Assembly: GCF_003610895.1 (NCBI RefSeq) | Contig: NZ_MCAS01000029.1 | Span: forward strand, 29,712-93,711 | Length of the DNA stretch: 64,000 bases | DNA from: Paraburkholderia fungorum | GTDB lineage: Bacteria > Pseudomonadota > Gammaproteobacteria > Burkholderiales > Burkholderiaceae | Direction: 5' to 3' | Shown: positions 17,390 to 29,356 of the stretch, piece by piece | Layout: each line of letters opens with the position of its first letter | Numbering within the stretch: position 1 is the stretch's first letter | The notes under the pieces: model-generated | Database searches by the model: none | The model's input: only the letters and a program-made list of their open reading frames with translations | Told to the model about the DNA's origin: nothing | Position numbers and translations under genes: made by a program

Positions 17390-19042
17390 ATGAAAGCGAC
17401 ACGGAGATGGTCAGCGGGTATGGCGGCGCTTGGCGCAGGTGCGCTCGCTTTAGGTGGTGCACTCGCGCCTGCACAGGCGAGTGAAACGGACGGTGTCAAA
17501 CATGTCTTGCTCATCAGTTTCGACGGCCTGCACGAGCAGGACGTGGCACGTTGCATAGCCGGCAATACCTGTCCGAATCTCGCGCTGCTCGCGAAATCGG
17601 GCATCACGTATGCGAACGCGTTTACGCCTGGACTGTCCGATTCGTTCCCGGGCCTCACCGCACTCGTAACGGGCGGCTCGCCGAAATCCGCCGGCCTTTT
17701 CTATGACGTCTCATACGACCGCACGCTGTACGCGCCCAACGACACGGGTTGCGTCGGCAAACAGGGCTGGAACGTCGTGTTCGACGAAACCACCGGCAAG
17801 GACGCCGAAAACGGCGGCCCGCTCATGCACCTCGACGGCGGTGGCGCGTTCAATCCGCAGGCCATTCCGCGCGCGCGCGTAGGCGCGAAGTGCGTGCCCG
17901 TCTATCCGCACGACTACGTGAAGACGAACACGATCTTCGAGGTCGTCAAGGAGCACATGCCCAATTCCTACACCGCGTGGGCCGACAAGCACGCGTGGGG
18001 CTACGACTGGCTGAACGGCCCGTCGGGCCGCGGCGTGGACGATCTCGCGCGCACCGAGATCAATTCGATCGACCCCGCCACCAACACGTACTACCTCGAC
18101 ACATACACGCATACCGAGAAGTTCGACGACTATCACGTGCAGGCGCTCATCAACGAGATGGGCGGCAAAGACTCCACCGGCACGCGCGACGAACCGGTGC
18201 CGACGCTCTTCGGCACCAACTTCCAGACACTGAGCGTGGCGCAGAAAGCCACGGTGGCGACGGGCGGCGGCTATCTCGACGCCAGCTTCACGCCGGGTCC
18301 GCAAGTGACGGGTGCAATCAGCTATCTCGACAATGCGCTCGGCCGCATCGTTGCCGCCCTCCAGCAGCAGAACCTCTACTCGTCCACGCTGATCATCGTG
18401 ACCGCCAAGCACGGCCAGTCGCCCACCGATCACACGAAACTCGTGAAGAACGGCGACACGCTAACGAAGCTGCTTGAAGCGAACAACTATCTGGATCCGA
18501 ATGGCAACTTCGGCCAGAACAACACGAAGAGCGGCAACCTGAACGACGGCACCGGCCTCGTCAACACCGGCTTCGTGCAGACCGACGACGTGGGCCTCGT
18601 CTGGTTGCGCGATCAATCGCAGCGCGATGCGGTGGTCACGACGCTCAAGAAGAATCTCTCGTGTAATGCGCCAGGCATCTGCGCGGACGGCCCGCAAGCG
18701 TACATTCTCTATGGTCCCTCCCTCGTGAGCCGGTTCGGTGACCCGGCGCAAGGCCGCACGCCCGATATCATCGTGCAGCCGAATCCCGGCGTGATCTACA
18801 CGTCGAGCACGACGAAGGATGAAGAGCACGGCGGCAATGCTCCCGACGATAGCCATCTCGGCCTCGTCGTTTCCTATGCGGGGCTGCACCACCCCGGCCG
18901 CAGGGTCGATGAGCGCGTCACGACCACGCAGGTCGCGCCCACCATCCTGAAGGCGTTCGATCTCGATCCGCACCTGCTGCGTTCTGTTGCCCTGGAAGGC
19001 ACGCGTGCGCTGCCGGGTCTCGGCTTGAGAAGCGGCGAGTAA
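17390..19042 (+). CDS. Secreted alkaline phosphatase-superfamily phosphodiesterase
   Basis: A 550-aa exported protein with a long Sec/Tat-like signal (MKATRRW, hydrophobic stretch, cleavage near APAQASE, about residue 30). The mature part is a nucleotide pyrophosphatase/phosphodiesterase-type alkaline phosphatase fold. It has the metal site HVLLISFDGLHEQDV, then CPNLALLAKSGITYANAF, a nucleophile region GLSDSFPGLTALVTG, the TAKHGQSPTDH metal motif and EEHGGNAPDDSHLGLVVS near the end. The Ser in the nucleophile loop is used where many NPPs have Thr. It probably cleaves phosphodiesters or phospho-alcohols in the periplasm. The ribosome site AACGAGGTGAACG is good. The DNA directly after its stop codon is a desaturase remnant. 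Confidence 0.8.
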   Translation: MKATRRWSAGMAALGAGALALGGALAPAQASETDGVKHVLLISFDGLHEQDVARCIAGNTCPNLALLAKSGITYANAFTPGLSDSFPGLTALVTGGSPKSAGLFYDVSYDRTLYAPNDTGCVGKQGWNVVFDETTGKDAENGGPLMHLDGGGAFNPQAIPRARVGAKCVPVYPHDYVKTNTIFEVVKEHMPNSYTAWADKHAWGYDWLNGPSGRGVDDLARTEINSIDPATNTYYLDTYTHTEKFDDYHVQALINEMGGKDSTGTRDEPVPTLFGTNFQTLSVAQKATVATGGGYLDASFTPGPQVTGAISYLDNALGRIVAALQQQNLYSSTLIIVTAKHGQSPTDHTKLVKNGDTLTKLLEANNYLDPNGNFGQNNTKSGNLNDGTGLVNTGFVQTDDVGLVWLRDQSQRDAVVTTLKKNLSCNAPGICADGPQAYILYGPSLVSRFGDPAQGRTPDIIVQPNPGVIYTSSTTKDEEHGGNAPDDSHLGLVVSYAGLHHPGRRVDERVTTTQVAPTILKAFDLDPHLLRSVALEGTRALPGLGLRSGE

Positions 19043-19172
19043 CGCACGCAGCAGCGCTGCCCGCCTCGAGCACAACGGCGCTTTCCTGGTGAAAGGCTAC
19101 ACGGCCTGACTGACCCGCTACACGTTGACGCCGGTCAGTCAGGCCGTCCACCCGGCAAGCGAACCGCCTCCT
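19043..19172 (+). pseudogene. Decayed C-terminal fragment of a membrane desaturase
   Basis: Read in one frame, the bases after the phosphodiesterase stop give NGAFLVKGY, a stop codon (19107-19109), then LTRYTLTPVSQAVHP. This lines up with SGGFLVKGYGEWMRLYALTPVAHPVH in the intact desaturase at 12049-13137 (about residues 284-310), and the weaker match SSAARLEH to SRQQYVER extends it upstream. The fragment has no start, an internal stop and no histidine boxes. It is what remains of a second desaturase gene whose 5' part is gone, apparently replaced by the phosphodiesterase gene. Confidence 0.65.
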
Positions 19173-19314
19173 GATGCAGCGAGGCTCGCCCCATCGCCGT
19201 GGACTAACAACTGGGGACAGTAGCGCCCATTTCACATCAAATGCCGGTTTTCCCACAGACTGAAAGCTGGGAGCCAGTCACCCTGAAGACTCGGGCAGGC
19301 GGTGGGAGATGGCG

Positions 19315-19593
19315 ATGTCGGTATATGTCGATGAAGGATTCAGGCCCTGTGTCACGGAATGCGCAACCGTCGCGTTCCGGGTCTGTTTTGACGAGCGGGT
19401 GCAGATCTTCGAGGTCAGCGCCGAGGCACTGGTGACCTATTGCGGGGCCGCGAGCAAGCGGCGCAAGGATTTGCTCGTTGCGTTCGAGAGCGCGCAACTC
19501 GAGATACTGAAGGTGGTGGAGTGTAAATGGCCGTTCAAACAGAACGGGCCCGTACGCCTAGGACTCGACGAATTCCGAATGGTCAGACATTAG
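19315..19593 (+). CDS. DUF1488-like small protein
   Basis: A 92-aa soluble protein. The order of a beta-rich start, then VFEVSAEALVTYCGAASKRRKDLLVAFESAQLEILKVV and a C-terminal GPVRLGLDEF, follows the DUF1488 pattern (value ... sreALedhfg ... ll.aF...r..I ... vlLt..dF). I chose the ATG at 19315 because GGGAG lies six bases upstream; the earlier ATG at 19309 abuts that site. Function unknown; it is a short single gene before the PhnD-like gene. Confidence 0.6.
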   Translation: MSVYVDEGFRPCVTECATVAFRVCFDERVQIFEVSAEALVTYCGAASKRRKDLLVAFESAQLEILKVVECKWPFKQNGPVRLGLDEFRMVRH

Positions 19594-19612
19594 GTGTGCC
19601 AGAATTGCGGCC

Positions 19613-20404
19613 ATGACCTGGATCGCCGCCCTGCCGATGTACAACGTGACGCCCGCGCTCGCCACTGCGTGGCGCGATTGGCTGGACGACGTCCTGAGCA
19701 GGGTGAAGCCCGCCTGCCGCATCGTCGAGCCCGACGAGGAGCTGCACGGTTTCTGGCGGCGCCCTAACGTGCTGCTCTCGCAAACCTGCGGCTATCCCCT
19801 GATGCACGGTTTAAACGAGCAGGTTCAGCTGATTGCCACGCCGCAATTCGATGCGCCGGGTTGCGAAGGCGCGGACTATTCGAGCGTACTGGTCACGCGG
19901 GTTGACGCACCATTCGATTCGCTCGCGGCATGCCGTGGTGCAAGAGCCGCCTACAACCAGGACGACTCGAACAGCGGCATGAACGTATTTCGCCACGCAG
20001 TAGCGCCGCTTGCGCGCAACGGCACATTTTTCAGCGCGGTTCTGCGCACCGGTTCGCATCTCGGATCATTGCGGGCGGTGGCGGAGAATCGCGCGGACGT
20101 CGCCGCGATCGACTGCGTGACGTTCGCGTTTGTCTGTGATGAATTGCCTGAACTGGCGCGGCAGGTCCGGCAAATCGGCGTGACGGCAGCGTCGCCGGGT
20201 TTGCCTTTGATTGCTTCCAGCCACGTGCCGTTCGCGACGATCGTGACGTTGCGCGAGGCCCTGAGCGAAGCGCACCTTGCCCAGCCCGAGCGTGCCGGAC
20301 GCCTGCGTTTGAAGGGTTTTTCCACGTTGCCGCTCGCGGACTACGAACGGATCGAGCACCTTGAAAACGAAGCGCGTGCCTTCGGCTACGCGCGCCTCGC
20401 TTAA
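19613..20404 (+). CDS. PhnD/SsuA-like substrate-binding family protein without a signal peptide
   Basis: A 263-aa protein with the fold pattern of phosphate/phosphonate-binding (PhnD-like) proteins: MYNVTPALATAW, SQTCGYPL, GCEGADYSSVLVTR, ACRGARAAYNQDDSNSGMNVFRHAV, then RTGSHLGSLRAVAENRADVAAIDCVTFA. In periplasmic homologues this covers both lobes of the ligand cleft. There is no N-terminal signal, and no permease or ATPase gene adjoins it, so a cytoplasmic sensor or enzyme-like role is possible. It is convergent with liuD, 31 bp away. Confidence 0.75.
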   Translation: MTWIAALPMYNVTPALATAWRDWLDDVLSRVKPACRIVEPDEELHGFWRRPNVLLSQTCGYPLMHGLNEQVQLIATPQFDAPGCEGADYSSVLVTRVDAPFDSLAACRGARAAYNQDDSNSGMNVFRHAVAPLARNGTFFSAVLRTGSHLGSLRAVAENRADVAAIDCVTFAFVCDELPELARQVRQIGVTAASPGLPLIASSHVPFATIVTLREALSEAHLAQPERAGRLRLKGFSTLPLADYERIEHLENEARAFGYARLA

Positions 20405-20435
20405 TTCACGTTTAGCCCACGCTTAAGCTTCGCGC

Positions 20436-22460
<2,025 letters not shown>

Positions 22461-22557
22461 GAGCTGTCTCGGTGATGGTCCCGAAGTGTCCCGTTAGGGG
22501 CTAGGTTGTTCTGATGGAGGCCCGCATGCGCCCCGGAATAAATACCTGCGTGGCGAC

Positions 22558-23343
22558 TCAATTGCGCCAGGACGGCGTGCGCTTTTCGAGGAACGACGCG
22601 ACGCCTTCGCGGCCTTCCGCACCGGCGCGGGTACGTGCGATGCGCGCCGCCGTATCCTCGATCATGGCGTCGTTCAACGTGTGCCCGGCGATGTCCTGCA
22701 CAAGTTGCTTACAGGCGCGCACCGCCTGCGGACCATTTGCGCAAAGCGTTTCCGCGATCTGCCGCACGGTGGCGTCGAGCTGTTCCATGCCCACCATTTC
22801 GCTGACGAGACCCAGGCGATACGCCGTCGCGCAATCGAACTGCTCGGCCGTCGTGAAGTAGCGCCGCGACGCCTGCTCGCCCAACGCGCGGATCACGTAC
22901 GGCGCGATGGTCGCGGGGATCAGACCGAGACGCGCTTCCGAGAGGCAGAAGCGCGCGCTTTCCACCGCAACCACGATGTCGCACGCCGAGATCAGGCCCA
23001 TGCCGCCCGCGTAGGCGTCGCCGTTCACGCGCGCGATCACCGGCTTGTTGCAGCGGTAGATCGACGACAGCATGTTGGCGAGCAGCATCGCGTCGGCGCG
23101 GTTCTCGTCGTCCGAGTAACCGGCCATCTTCTTCATCCAGTTCAGGTCGGCGCCCGCGCAGAACGCCTTGCCGTTCGCGGCAAGCACCACCGCGCGCACG
23201 TCGTCGCGCGCGTTCAGGGCCGTGAAGGCCGACGTCACTTCGGCGATCATGGTTTCGTTGAACGCGTTGCGCACGTCCGGCCGGTTCAGCGTGACCGTGG
23301 CGATCTGGCCCGCGAAAGCGACATCCAGCGTTTCGTATTGCAT
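22558..23343 (-). CDS. liuC: Methylglutaconyl-CoA hydratase (enoyl-CoA hydratase family)
   Basis: A 261-aa crotonase-fold protein with the oxyanion-hole signatures: AVVLAANGKAFCAGADLNWM and KPVIARVNGDAYAGGMGLISACDIV. In the liu pathway it hydrates 3-methylglutaconyl-CoA to HMG-CoA. The true start is the ATG at 23343, with AGGAA upstream; the frame stays open further upstream into the liuB coding region, but that part is the wrong frame of liuB. It lies 29 bp downstream of liuB, so the two are clearly co-transcribed. Confidence 0.88.
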   Translation of the reverse strand: MQYETLDVAFAGQIATVTLNRPDVRNAFNETMIAEVTSAFTALNARDDVRAVVLAANGKAFCAGADLNWMKKMAGYSDDENRADAMLLANMLSSIYRCNKPVIARVNGDAYAGGMGLISACDIVVAVESARFCLSEARLGLIPATIAPYVIRALGEQASRRYFTTAEQFDCATAYRLGLVSEMVGMEQLDATVRQIAETLCANGPQAVRACKQLVQDIAGHTLNDAMIEDTAARIARTRAGAEGREGVASFLEKRTPSWRN

Positions 23344-23372
23344 CGTTGCAGTTCCTCGCGCGTAGCGCTGCG

Positions 23373-24980
<1,608 letters not shown>

Positions 24981-24997
24981 TACGTGGCTTCTCCAAT

Positions 24998-25210
24998 GTC
25001 GACCGAAGTTGGCGTGTCGACCAGAGTTAGCGCTTTAGCTGTCGGCTGGAGTTGGCGCTTTAGCTGTCGGCTGGAGTTGGCGCTTTAGCGCCTACTCCAG
25101 CCCCATGCAAAGCTCTTACTCCAGCCCCATGCAAAGCTCCTACTCTGGTCCCATGCAAGGCTGTCGACCAGAGTTAGCGCTTTAGCTCTTACTCCAGTCC
25201 CATGCAAAGC
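24998..25210. repeat. Nested palindromic repeat array between liuA and liuB
   Basis: Five related ~25-bp A units (core GTTRGCGCTTTAGC; first partial at 24998-25014, then 25015, 25040, 25065 and 25162) and four 24-bp B units (core CCCATGCAARGC; at 25090, 25114, 25138 and 25187) are packed end to end with no spacers. The order is A A A A B B B A B. The hairpin-forming 9-mers match in nested pairs: A 25015 with B 25138 (GACCAGAGT/ACTCTGGTC), A 25040 with B 25114 and A 25065 with B 25090 (GGCTGGAGT/ACTCCAGCC). The innermost pair also has a GGCGC/GCGCC stem with a TTTA loop (25069-25102). It lies inside the liu transcript and may stabilise or attenuate it. Confidence 0.85.
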
Positions 25211-25215
25211 TAGGT

Positions 25216-26397
25216 TCAAATCGTCTCGGCGAACAATTCGCGGCCGATCAGCATGCGGCGAATTTCGCTCGTGCCCGCGCCGATTTCATAAAGCTTGGCA
25301 TCACGCCACAAACGGCCAACCGGATATTCGTTGATATAACCATTGCCACCGAGAATCTGGATCGCCTCGCCGGCCATCCACGTCGCTTTTTCAGCGGTGT
25401 AGAGAATCACGCCCGCGCAGTCCTTGCGCACCTGACGCACGTGTTCTTTGCCGAGCGTATCGAGTTGACGGCCCACTGCGTAGAGATACGCGCGGCACGC
25501 CTGCAATGTGGTGTACAGATCGGCGACCTTGCCTTGAATCAGCTGGAATTCGCCGATCGGCTGACCGAACTGCTTGCGATCGTGGATATACGGCACGACC
25601 GCATCCATGACCGCGACCATGATGCCGGTCGGGCCGCCGGCGAGCACGGCGCGCTCGTAATCGAGGCCGCTCATCAGCACTTTCACGCCGCCGTTCAACT
25701 GGCCAAGAATATTCTCTTCCGGTACTTCAACGTCCTGGAACACCAGTTCGCCGGTATGGGAGCCACGCATGCCGAGTTTGTCGAGCTTTTGCGCAACCGA
25801 GAAGCCCTTCATGCCCTTCTCGACGATAAACGCGGTAATGCCGCGCGAATTCGCTTCGAGATCGGTTTTTGCATAGACGACGAGCGTGTCGCAATCCGGG
25901 CCGTTGGTGATCCACATCTTCGTGCCGTTCAGCACATAGTGATCGCCCTTCTTGTCCGCGCGCAGTTTCATGCTGACCACGTCCGAGCCCGCATTCGGCT
26001 CGCTCATGGCGAGTGCGCCCACATGCTCGCCGGAAACCAGCTTGGGCAGATACTTTTCCTTTTGCGCCGCCGTGCCGTTGCGGTGAATCTGGTTGACGCA
26101 CAGATTCGAGTGCGCGCCGTACGAGAGACCGACCGATGCCGACGCGCGCGAGATTTCTTCCATCGCGATCATGTGCGCCGTGTAGCCCATGTTCGCGCCG
26201 CCGTACTCCTCCGAGACCGTCATGCCGAGCACGCCCAGATCGCCGAACTTGCGCCACAGGTCCATGGGGAACTGATCCGTACGATCGATTTCCGCGGCAC
26301 GCGGAGCGATTTCTTTGGCAGCGAAGCCTGCAATGCTGTCACGCAGCATTTCGATTTCTTCGCCGAGCGGGAATTGCAAACCGGGCAGGTTGCTCAT
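25216..26397 (-). CDS. liuA: Isovaleryl-CoA dehydrogenase
   Basis: A 393-aa acyl-CoA dehydrogenase that oxidises isovaleryl-CoA to 3-methylcrotonyl-CoA with FAD and passes electrons to ETF. It contains the acyl-CoA dehydrogenase signatures GALAMSEPNAGSDVVSM and, near the C-terminus, AIQILGGNGYINEYPVGRLWRDAKLYEIGAGTSEIRR. The start at 26397 gives the usual MSNLPGLQFPLGEEIEMLRDSI beginning; an upstream in-frame ATG would add 35 residues unlike the family. It is the first gene of the liu operon, with a promoter and operator-like palindrome about 140-165 bp upstream. Confidence 0.92.
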   Translation of the reverse strand: MSNLPGLQFPLGEEIEMLRDSIAGFAAKEIAPRAAEIDRTDQFPMDLWRKFGDLGVLGMTVSEEYGGANMGYTAHMIAMEEISRASASVGLSYGAHSNLCVNQIHRNGTAAQKEKYLPKLVSGEHVGALAMSEPNAGSDVVSMKLRADKKGDHYVLNGTKMWITNGPDCDTLVVYAKTDLEANSRGITAFIVEKGMKGFSVAQKLDKLGMRGSHTGELVFQDVEVPEENILGQLNGGVKVLMSGLDYERAVLAGGPTGIMVAVMDAVVPYIHDRKQFGQPIGEFQLIQGKVADLYTTLQACRAYLYAVGRQLDTLGKEHVRQVRKDCAGVILYTAEKATWMAGEAIQILGGNGYINEYPVGRLWRDAKLYEIGAGTSEIRRMLIGRELFAETI

Positions 26398-26532
26398 TGC
26401 TGTGTCTCCAGAGTTCGTTGGCGGCCGGTCAGCCTGGGTAGGCACGGCGCGTCTGAGTGCGGCTCGGCGGACGGTGGCAGCCTTTTGGGCCGCCCTCACC
26501 ACCCCGCACGAGGCGCGAAACGTTCAAGCCGC

Positions 26533-26561
26533 ATTTCACGCTAGATTTACGTAAGCGTCAA
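26533..26561 (-). promoter_or_regulatory. Candidate sigma-70 promoter of the liu operon
   Basis: On the minus strand TTGACG (26561-26556), a 17-bp spacer and TGAAAT (26538-26533) form a good -35/-10 pair about 136 bp before the liuA start. The palindrome at 26545-26562 covers the -35 box and half the spacer, which suits repression. Confidence 0.5.
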
Positions 26562-26562
26562 T
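26545..26562. promoter_or_regulatory. Candidate operator of the TetR-type liu regulator
   Basis: An 18-bp imperfect palindrome with arms ATTTACG and CGTCAAT around TAAG (six of seven positions pair). It overlaps the predicted liuA -35 region between divergent liuA and the TetR gene, and is the only clear dyad I found in this 277-bp interval. Confidence 0.5.
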
Positions 26563-26674
26563 AGGTATTTTGAGCAACACTCAGAAATTGGTTTCCGGGC
26601 CTCCAGCACTTTCATAGCGTGATAGTATTACTCTCACCGGGGCGAACCGCCTCACAAAACTGAACTTTACTCAT

Positions 26675-27418
26675 ATGACGGCTGTCTTGAAGGCTGAGCT
26701 ACCCGCCTCGCGCCGCCAACCGGCCGGGCGCAAGTCCCAGCAGCGCGTGAGGGAGATCTTGCAGGCGGGGCGCGACGTATTCTCCGAGAAGGGTTACGAG
26801 CGCGCGACGACGGCGGAGATTGCGCAGCGCCTGGGCATTTCCGAGGCGACTGTCTTCAGCTATTTCCGCGGCAAGCGTGAGTTATGCGCGCGGGTGATCG
26901 GTGATTGGTACGACGAGATCATTGAAGCGATCGAATCGGGGCTGCCGCGTGACGGCAATGTGCGGCAACAGTTCGCCTTCATTGTGCGCACGCATTTGCG
27001 GCTGATGCTGGTCAATGGCACTGACCTGTGTGCCCTGGTGTTATCCGAGGGCCGGGCGCGGCATCATGAGTTGAGCGAAGCGCTGACCGAATTGCAGCGG
27101 CGCTACACGGCGCCATTGATGCGTGTGCTGGCGCGGGGTCAGGAGACCGGGCAGATACGGGCCGATATGCCATTGAGGCTGCTGCGCTCGATGGTGTTCG
27201 GGCCGATGGAGCATGTGCTTTGGGATGCTACGTTGGCGAATCGGCACATTGATATTGACGCTACCGCGGATCAGTTGATCGATGTTTTGTGGGCGGCGTT
27301 GATGCCGCCGGATCCGGCTGTTAGTGCTTTGCAGCAGTTCAGGGCCGAGGTGGCTGAGGCGAACCGGCGGTTTGAGGAGCTGGCCTGTAGCGCTCGAGGG
27401 GCGCCTCGCGGCGTGTAG
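26675..27418 (+). CDS. TetR-family regulator, probably of the liu operon (LiuQ-like)
   Basis: A 247-aa TetR/AcrR repressor. The N-terminal helix-turn-helix reads YERATTAEIAQRLGISEATVFSYFRGKREL (about residues 40-69). The C-terminal part is all-helical ligand-binding sequence with no recognisable ligand signature. It is divergent from liuA with a palindrome in between. In several beta-proteobacteria the liu genes are controlled by a TetR protein called LiuQ instead of the MerR-type LiuR of Pseudomonas; this gene fits that arrangement by position. The inducer is probably a CoA thioester of the pathway (inference). Confidence 0.75.
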   Translation: MTAVLKAELPASRRQPAGRKSQQRVREILQAGRDVFSEKGYERATTAEIAQRLGISEATVFSYFRGKRELCARVIGDWYDEIIEAIESGLPRDGNVRQQFAFIVRTHLRLMLVNGTDLCALVLSEGRARHHELSEALTELQRRYTAPLMRVLARGQETGQIRADMPLRLLRSMVFGPMEHVLWDATLANRHIDIDATADQLIDVLWAALMPPDPAVSALQQFRAEVAEANRRFEELACSARGAPRGV

Positions 27419-27434
27419 TTGGGTTTTGGTTTTT

Positions 27435-28345
27435 TTTTGCCTGTGGCGTTTGGGCTTTCCTTGCTCTGATCGCTTTGGCCTTTCTCTGATTTTTTTCGTG
27501 CTCTGTTCTGTCTGTACGCCTGTGGCGTTGGCCTTTCCTTGATTTGATATTGGTTTATTAGCGTTGCCCCTGTGCGGGGCGGCACTCACTTCTCTTTGCC
27601 GGCCGCAAAGAGAAGTAAGCAAGAGAAAGCGGCTCAAACCGCCAGCTCATAAGCGGGTCCCCCGCACAGCCACGGTAGTGGTGCATCTGGAATCTGTGCC
27701 CCCGCACATTCGGCTCCAGTGACAAGGCCGTCATACCTCCGGCGGCGCTGCGCGCGCCGACACGCCGTTCAAACACCATCCGCCAAGCATTCGCCCCCTC
27801 CGTTCGCCCCGTTCCCAGATCATCGTTGCATCGCTACGTTGGCACAACCGCAGCAGCCGCCGCGCAGCGAATGCAGCGAATGCAGCGAATGCAGCGAATG
27901 TAGTGAATGTAGTGAATGTAGTGAATCGACATTTCATTTGAGGTGGGGTTCGCCAACCAGCGCGAAAGCATCTCGCCGAGGCGAAGCCGATGGTTCCCGC
28001 TGCGCGAAGCGAGGCCTCTGGTTTCCCTGGCATACCCATCCGCGACGCACGCGGTGCGGAGTGGGAGCGGATGAGTGCTTTGTCGCTAACGCGGAGTGTG
28101 CGAGAACACGGATTCCAGATGCACCACTACCGTGGCTGCGCGGGGGACCCGCTTATGAGCTGGCGGGGTGAGCCGCTTTCTTTGCTTATCTTTCTTTGCG
28201 GCGGCAAAGAAAGTAAGTGCCGCCCCGCACAGGGGCAACACTAATAGACCAATAACACAACAAGGAAAGGCCAACACCATAAAACCACAACCAAAACAGA
28301 CCACTAACAAAGCAAGTAAAGCCCAACGCCACAGGCAAACAGCCC
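27435..28345. repeat. Long inverted repeat flanking a central gene-free segment
   Basis: Two imperfect copies face each other. The best arms are 27527-27698 and 28107-28281, with core blocks such as GCCCCTGTGCGGGGCGGCAC, AAGCGGGTCCCCCGC and CACGGTAGTGGTGCATC; weaker similarity reaches about 27435 and 28345. Each arm contains its own hairpin (left TTCTCTTTGC/GCAAAGAGAA, right CTTTCTTTGC/GCAAAGAAAG, with paired differences). About 410 bp lie between the arms. No transposase frame is visible. It could be a pair of a dispersed non-coding repeat family or the relic of a non-autonomous mobile element. Confidence 0.7.
27864..27926. repeat. Tandem array of seven 9-bp units
   Basis: Four copies of GCAGCGAAT are followed directly by three copies of GTAGTGAAT. 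The two groups differ by C-to-T changes at the same two positions in each unit. The array sits inside the spacer between the inverted-repeat arms and is a likely slippage hotspot. Confidence 0.9.
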
Positions 28346-28435
28346 AAAAGCGCCCCGCAGGCAAAAACCTCAAAATACGCTAACCTACCCTTCCGAGCGA
28401 AGCAAGAACCAAAACCCAAACCCAAAACCCCAAAA

Positions 28436-29242
28436 ATGCCATCCTCCAAACCCGGCAAAATCCGAATCGGCATAGGCGGCTGGACCTATGCCCCCTGGCG
28501 AGGCACCTTCTACCCAACAGACCTCACGCAAAGCCGTGAACTCCAGCACGCGAGCAAAAACCTCACATCGATAGAAATCAACGGCACCTTCTACGGCCTG
28601 CAAAAACCAGCAAGCTACGAAAAGTGGTATCAGGAAACCCCGGAAGATTTCGTCTTCTCGCTAAAAGCCCCCCGCTACGCAACAAACAGAAAAGTCCTGG
28701 CAGACGCCAACGAAACCATCGAACGCTTCTTCGCCAGCGGCGTGCTGCTGCTAAAACAAAAGCTGGGCCCCATCAACTGGCAATTCGCCACCACCAAAAA
28801 ATTCGACCCCGAAGACTTCGAAGCCTTCCTGAAACTGCTGCCAGCCAGCATAGAAGGCCAAAAGCTGAGGCACGCAATCGAAGTGCGTAACGACACCTTC
28901 AAGACCCCCGAATTCATCGCGCTGGCCAGAAAGTACAAAGTCGCCGTCGTGCTGGCAGCCGACAGCGATTACCCACAAATCGCCGACATCACCGCGCCAT
29001 TCGTCTACGCCCGCATCATGGGGACAAGCGACAAGGAAGCCAAAGGCTATTCGGCCAAAGCCCTCGACGCCTGGGTCGAACGCGCCCGCCAACTCGCCGC
29101 CGGCACAACGCCGGACGATCTGGAAACCTCGGCCGCGCCGCCCGCAAAAACCGCCGCGCGCGATGTCTATCTCTACGTCATCAGCGGCTTCAAGGAACGC
29201 AATCCGGCCGCCGCCATGGCGTTGATCAAACGCCTCGAATAA
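28436..29242 (+). CDS. DUF72 (YecE-like) family protein
   Basis: A 268-aa protein of the DUF72/YecE family (TIM-barrel-like). Diagnostic segments are IRIGIGGWTYAPWRGTFYP near the start, LTSIEINGTFYGLQKPASYEKWYQETPEDFVFSLKAPRYATN, LGPINWQFATTKKFD and IEVRNDTF. The cellular role is not known. It starts about 90 bp after the inverted-repeat region, and its A/C-rich leader has no convincing ribosome site. It appears to be a single-gene unit. Confidence 0.85.
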   Translation: MPSSKPGKIRIGIGGWTYAPWRGTFYPTDLTQSRELQHASKNLTSIEINGTFYGLQKPASYEKWYQETPEDFVFSLKAPRYATNRKVLADANETIERFFASGVLLLKQKLGPINWQFATTKKFDPEDFEAFLKLLPASIEGQKLRHAIEVRNDTFKTPEFIALARKYKVAVVLAADSDYPQIADITAPFVYARIMGTSDKEAKGYSAKALDAWVERARQLAAGTTPDDLETSAAPPAKTAARDVYLYVISGFKERNPAAAMALIKRLE

Positions 29243-29356
29243 CGGTCATCCAGTCCGCTCGCGCGAGTGTCATAATCCCGGCAGCCACGTAACGCACAGG
29301 CATCCGCACATTCAGGCCGCGAGGCCACACCCACATTCAAGGTCCGGGAGAATATT

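Noticed and set aside
24998..25210. CRISPR array
   Set aside because: The repeat units are end to end with no unique spacers, occur as inverted partners and lack any cas gene nearby.
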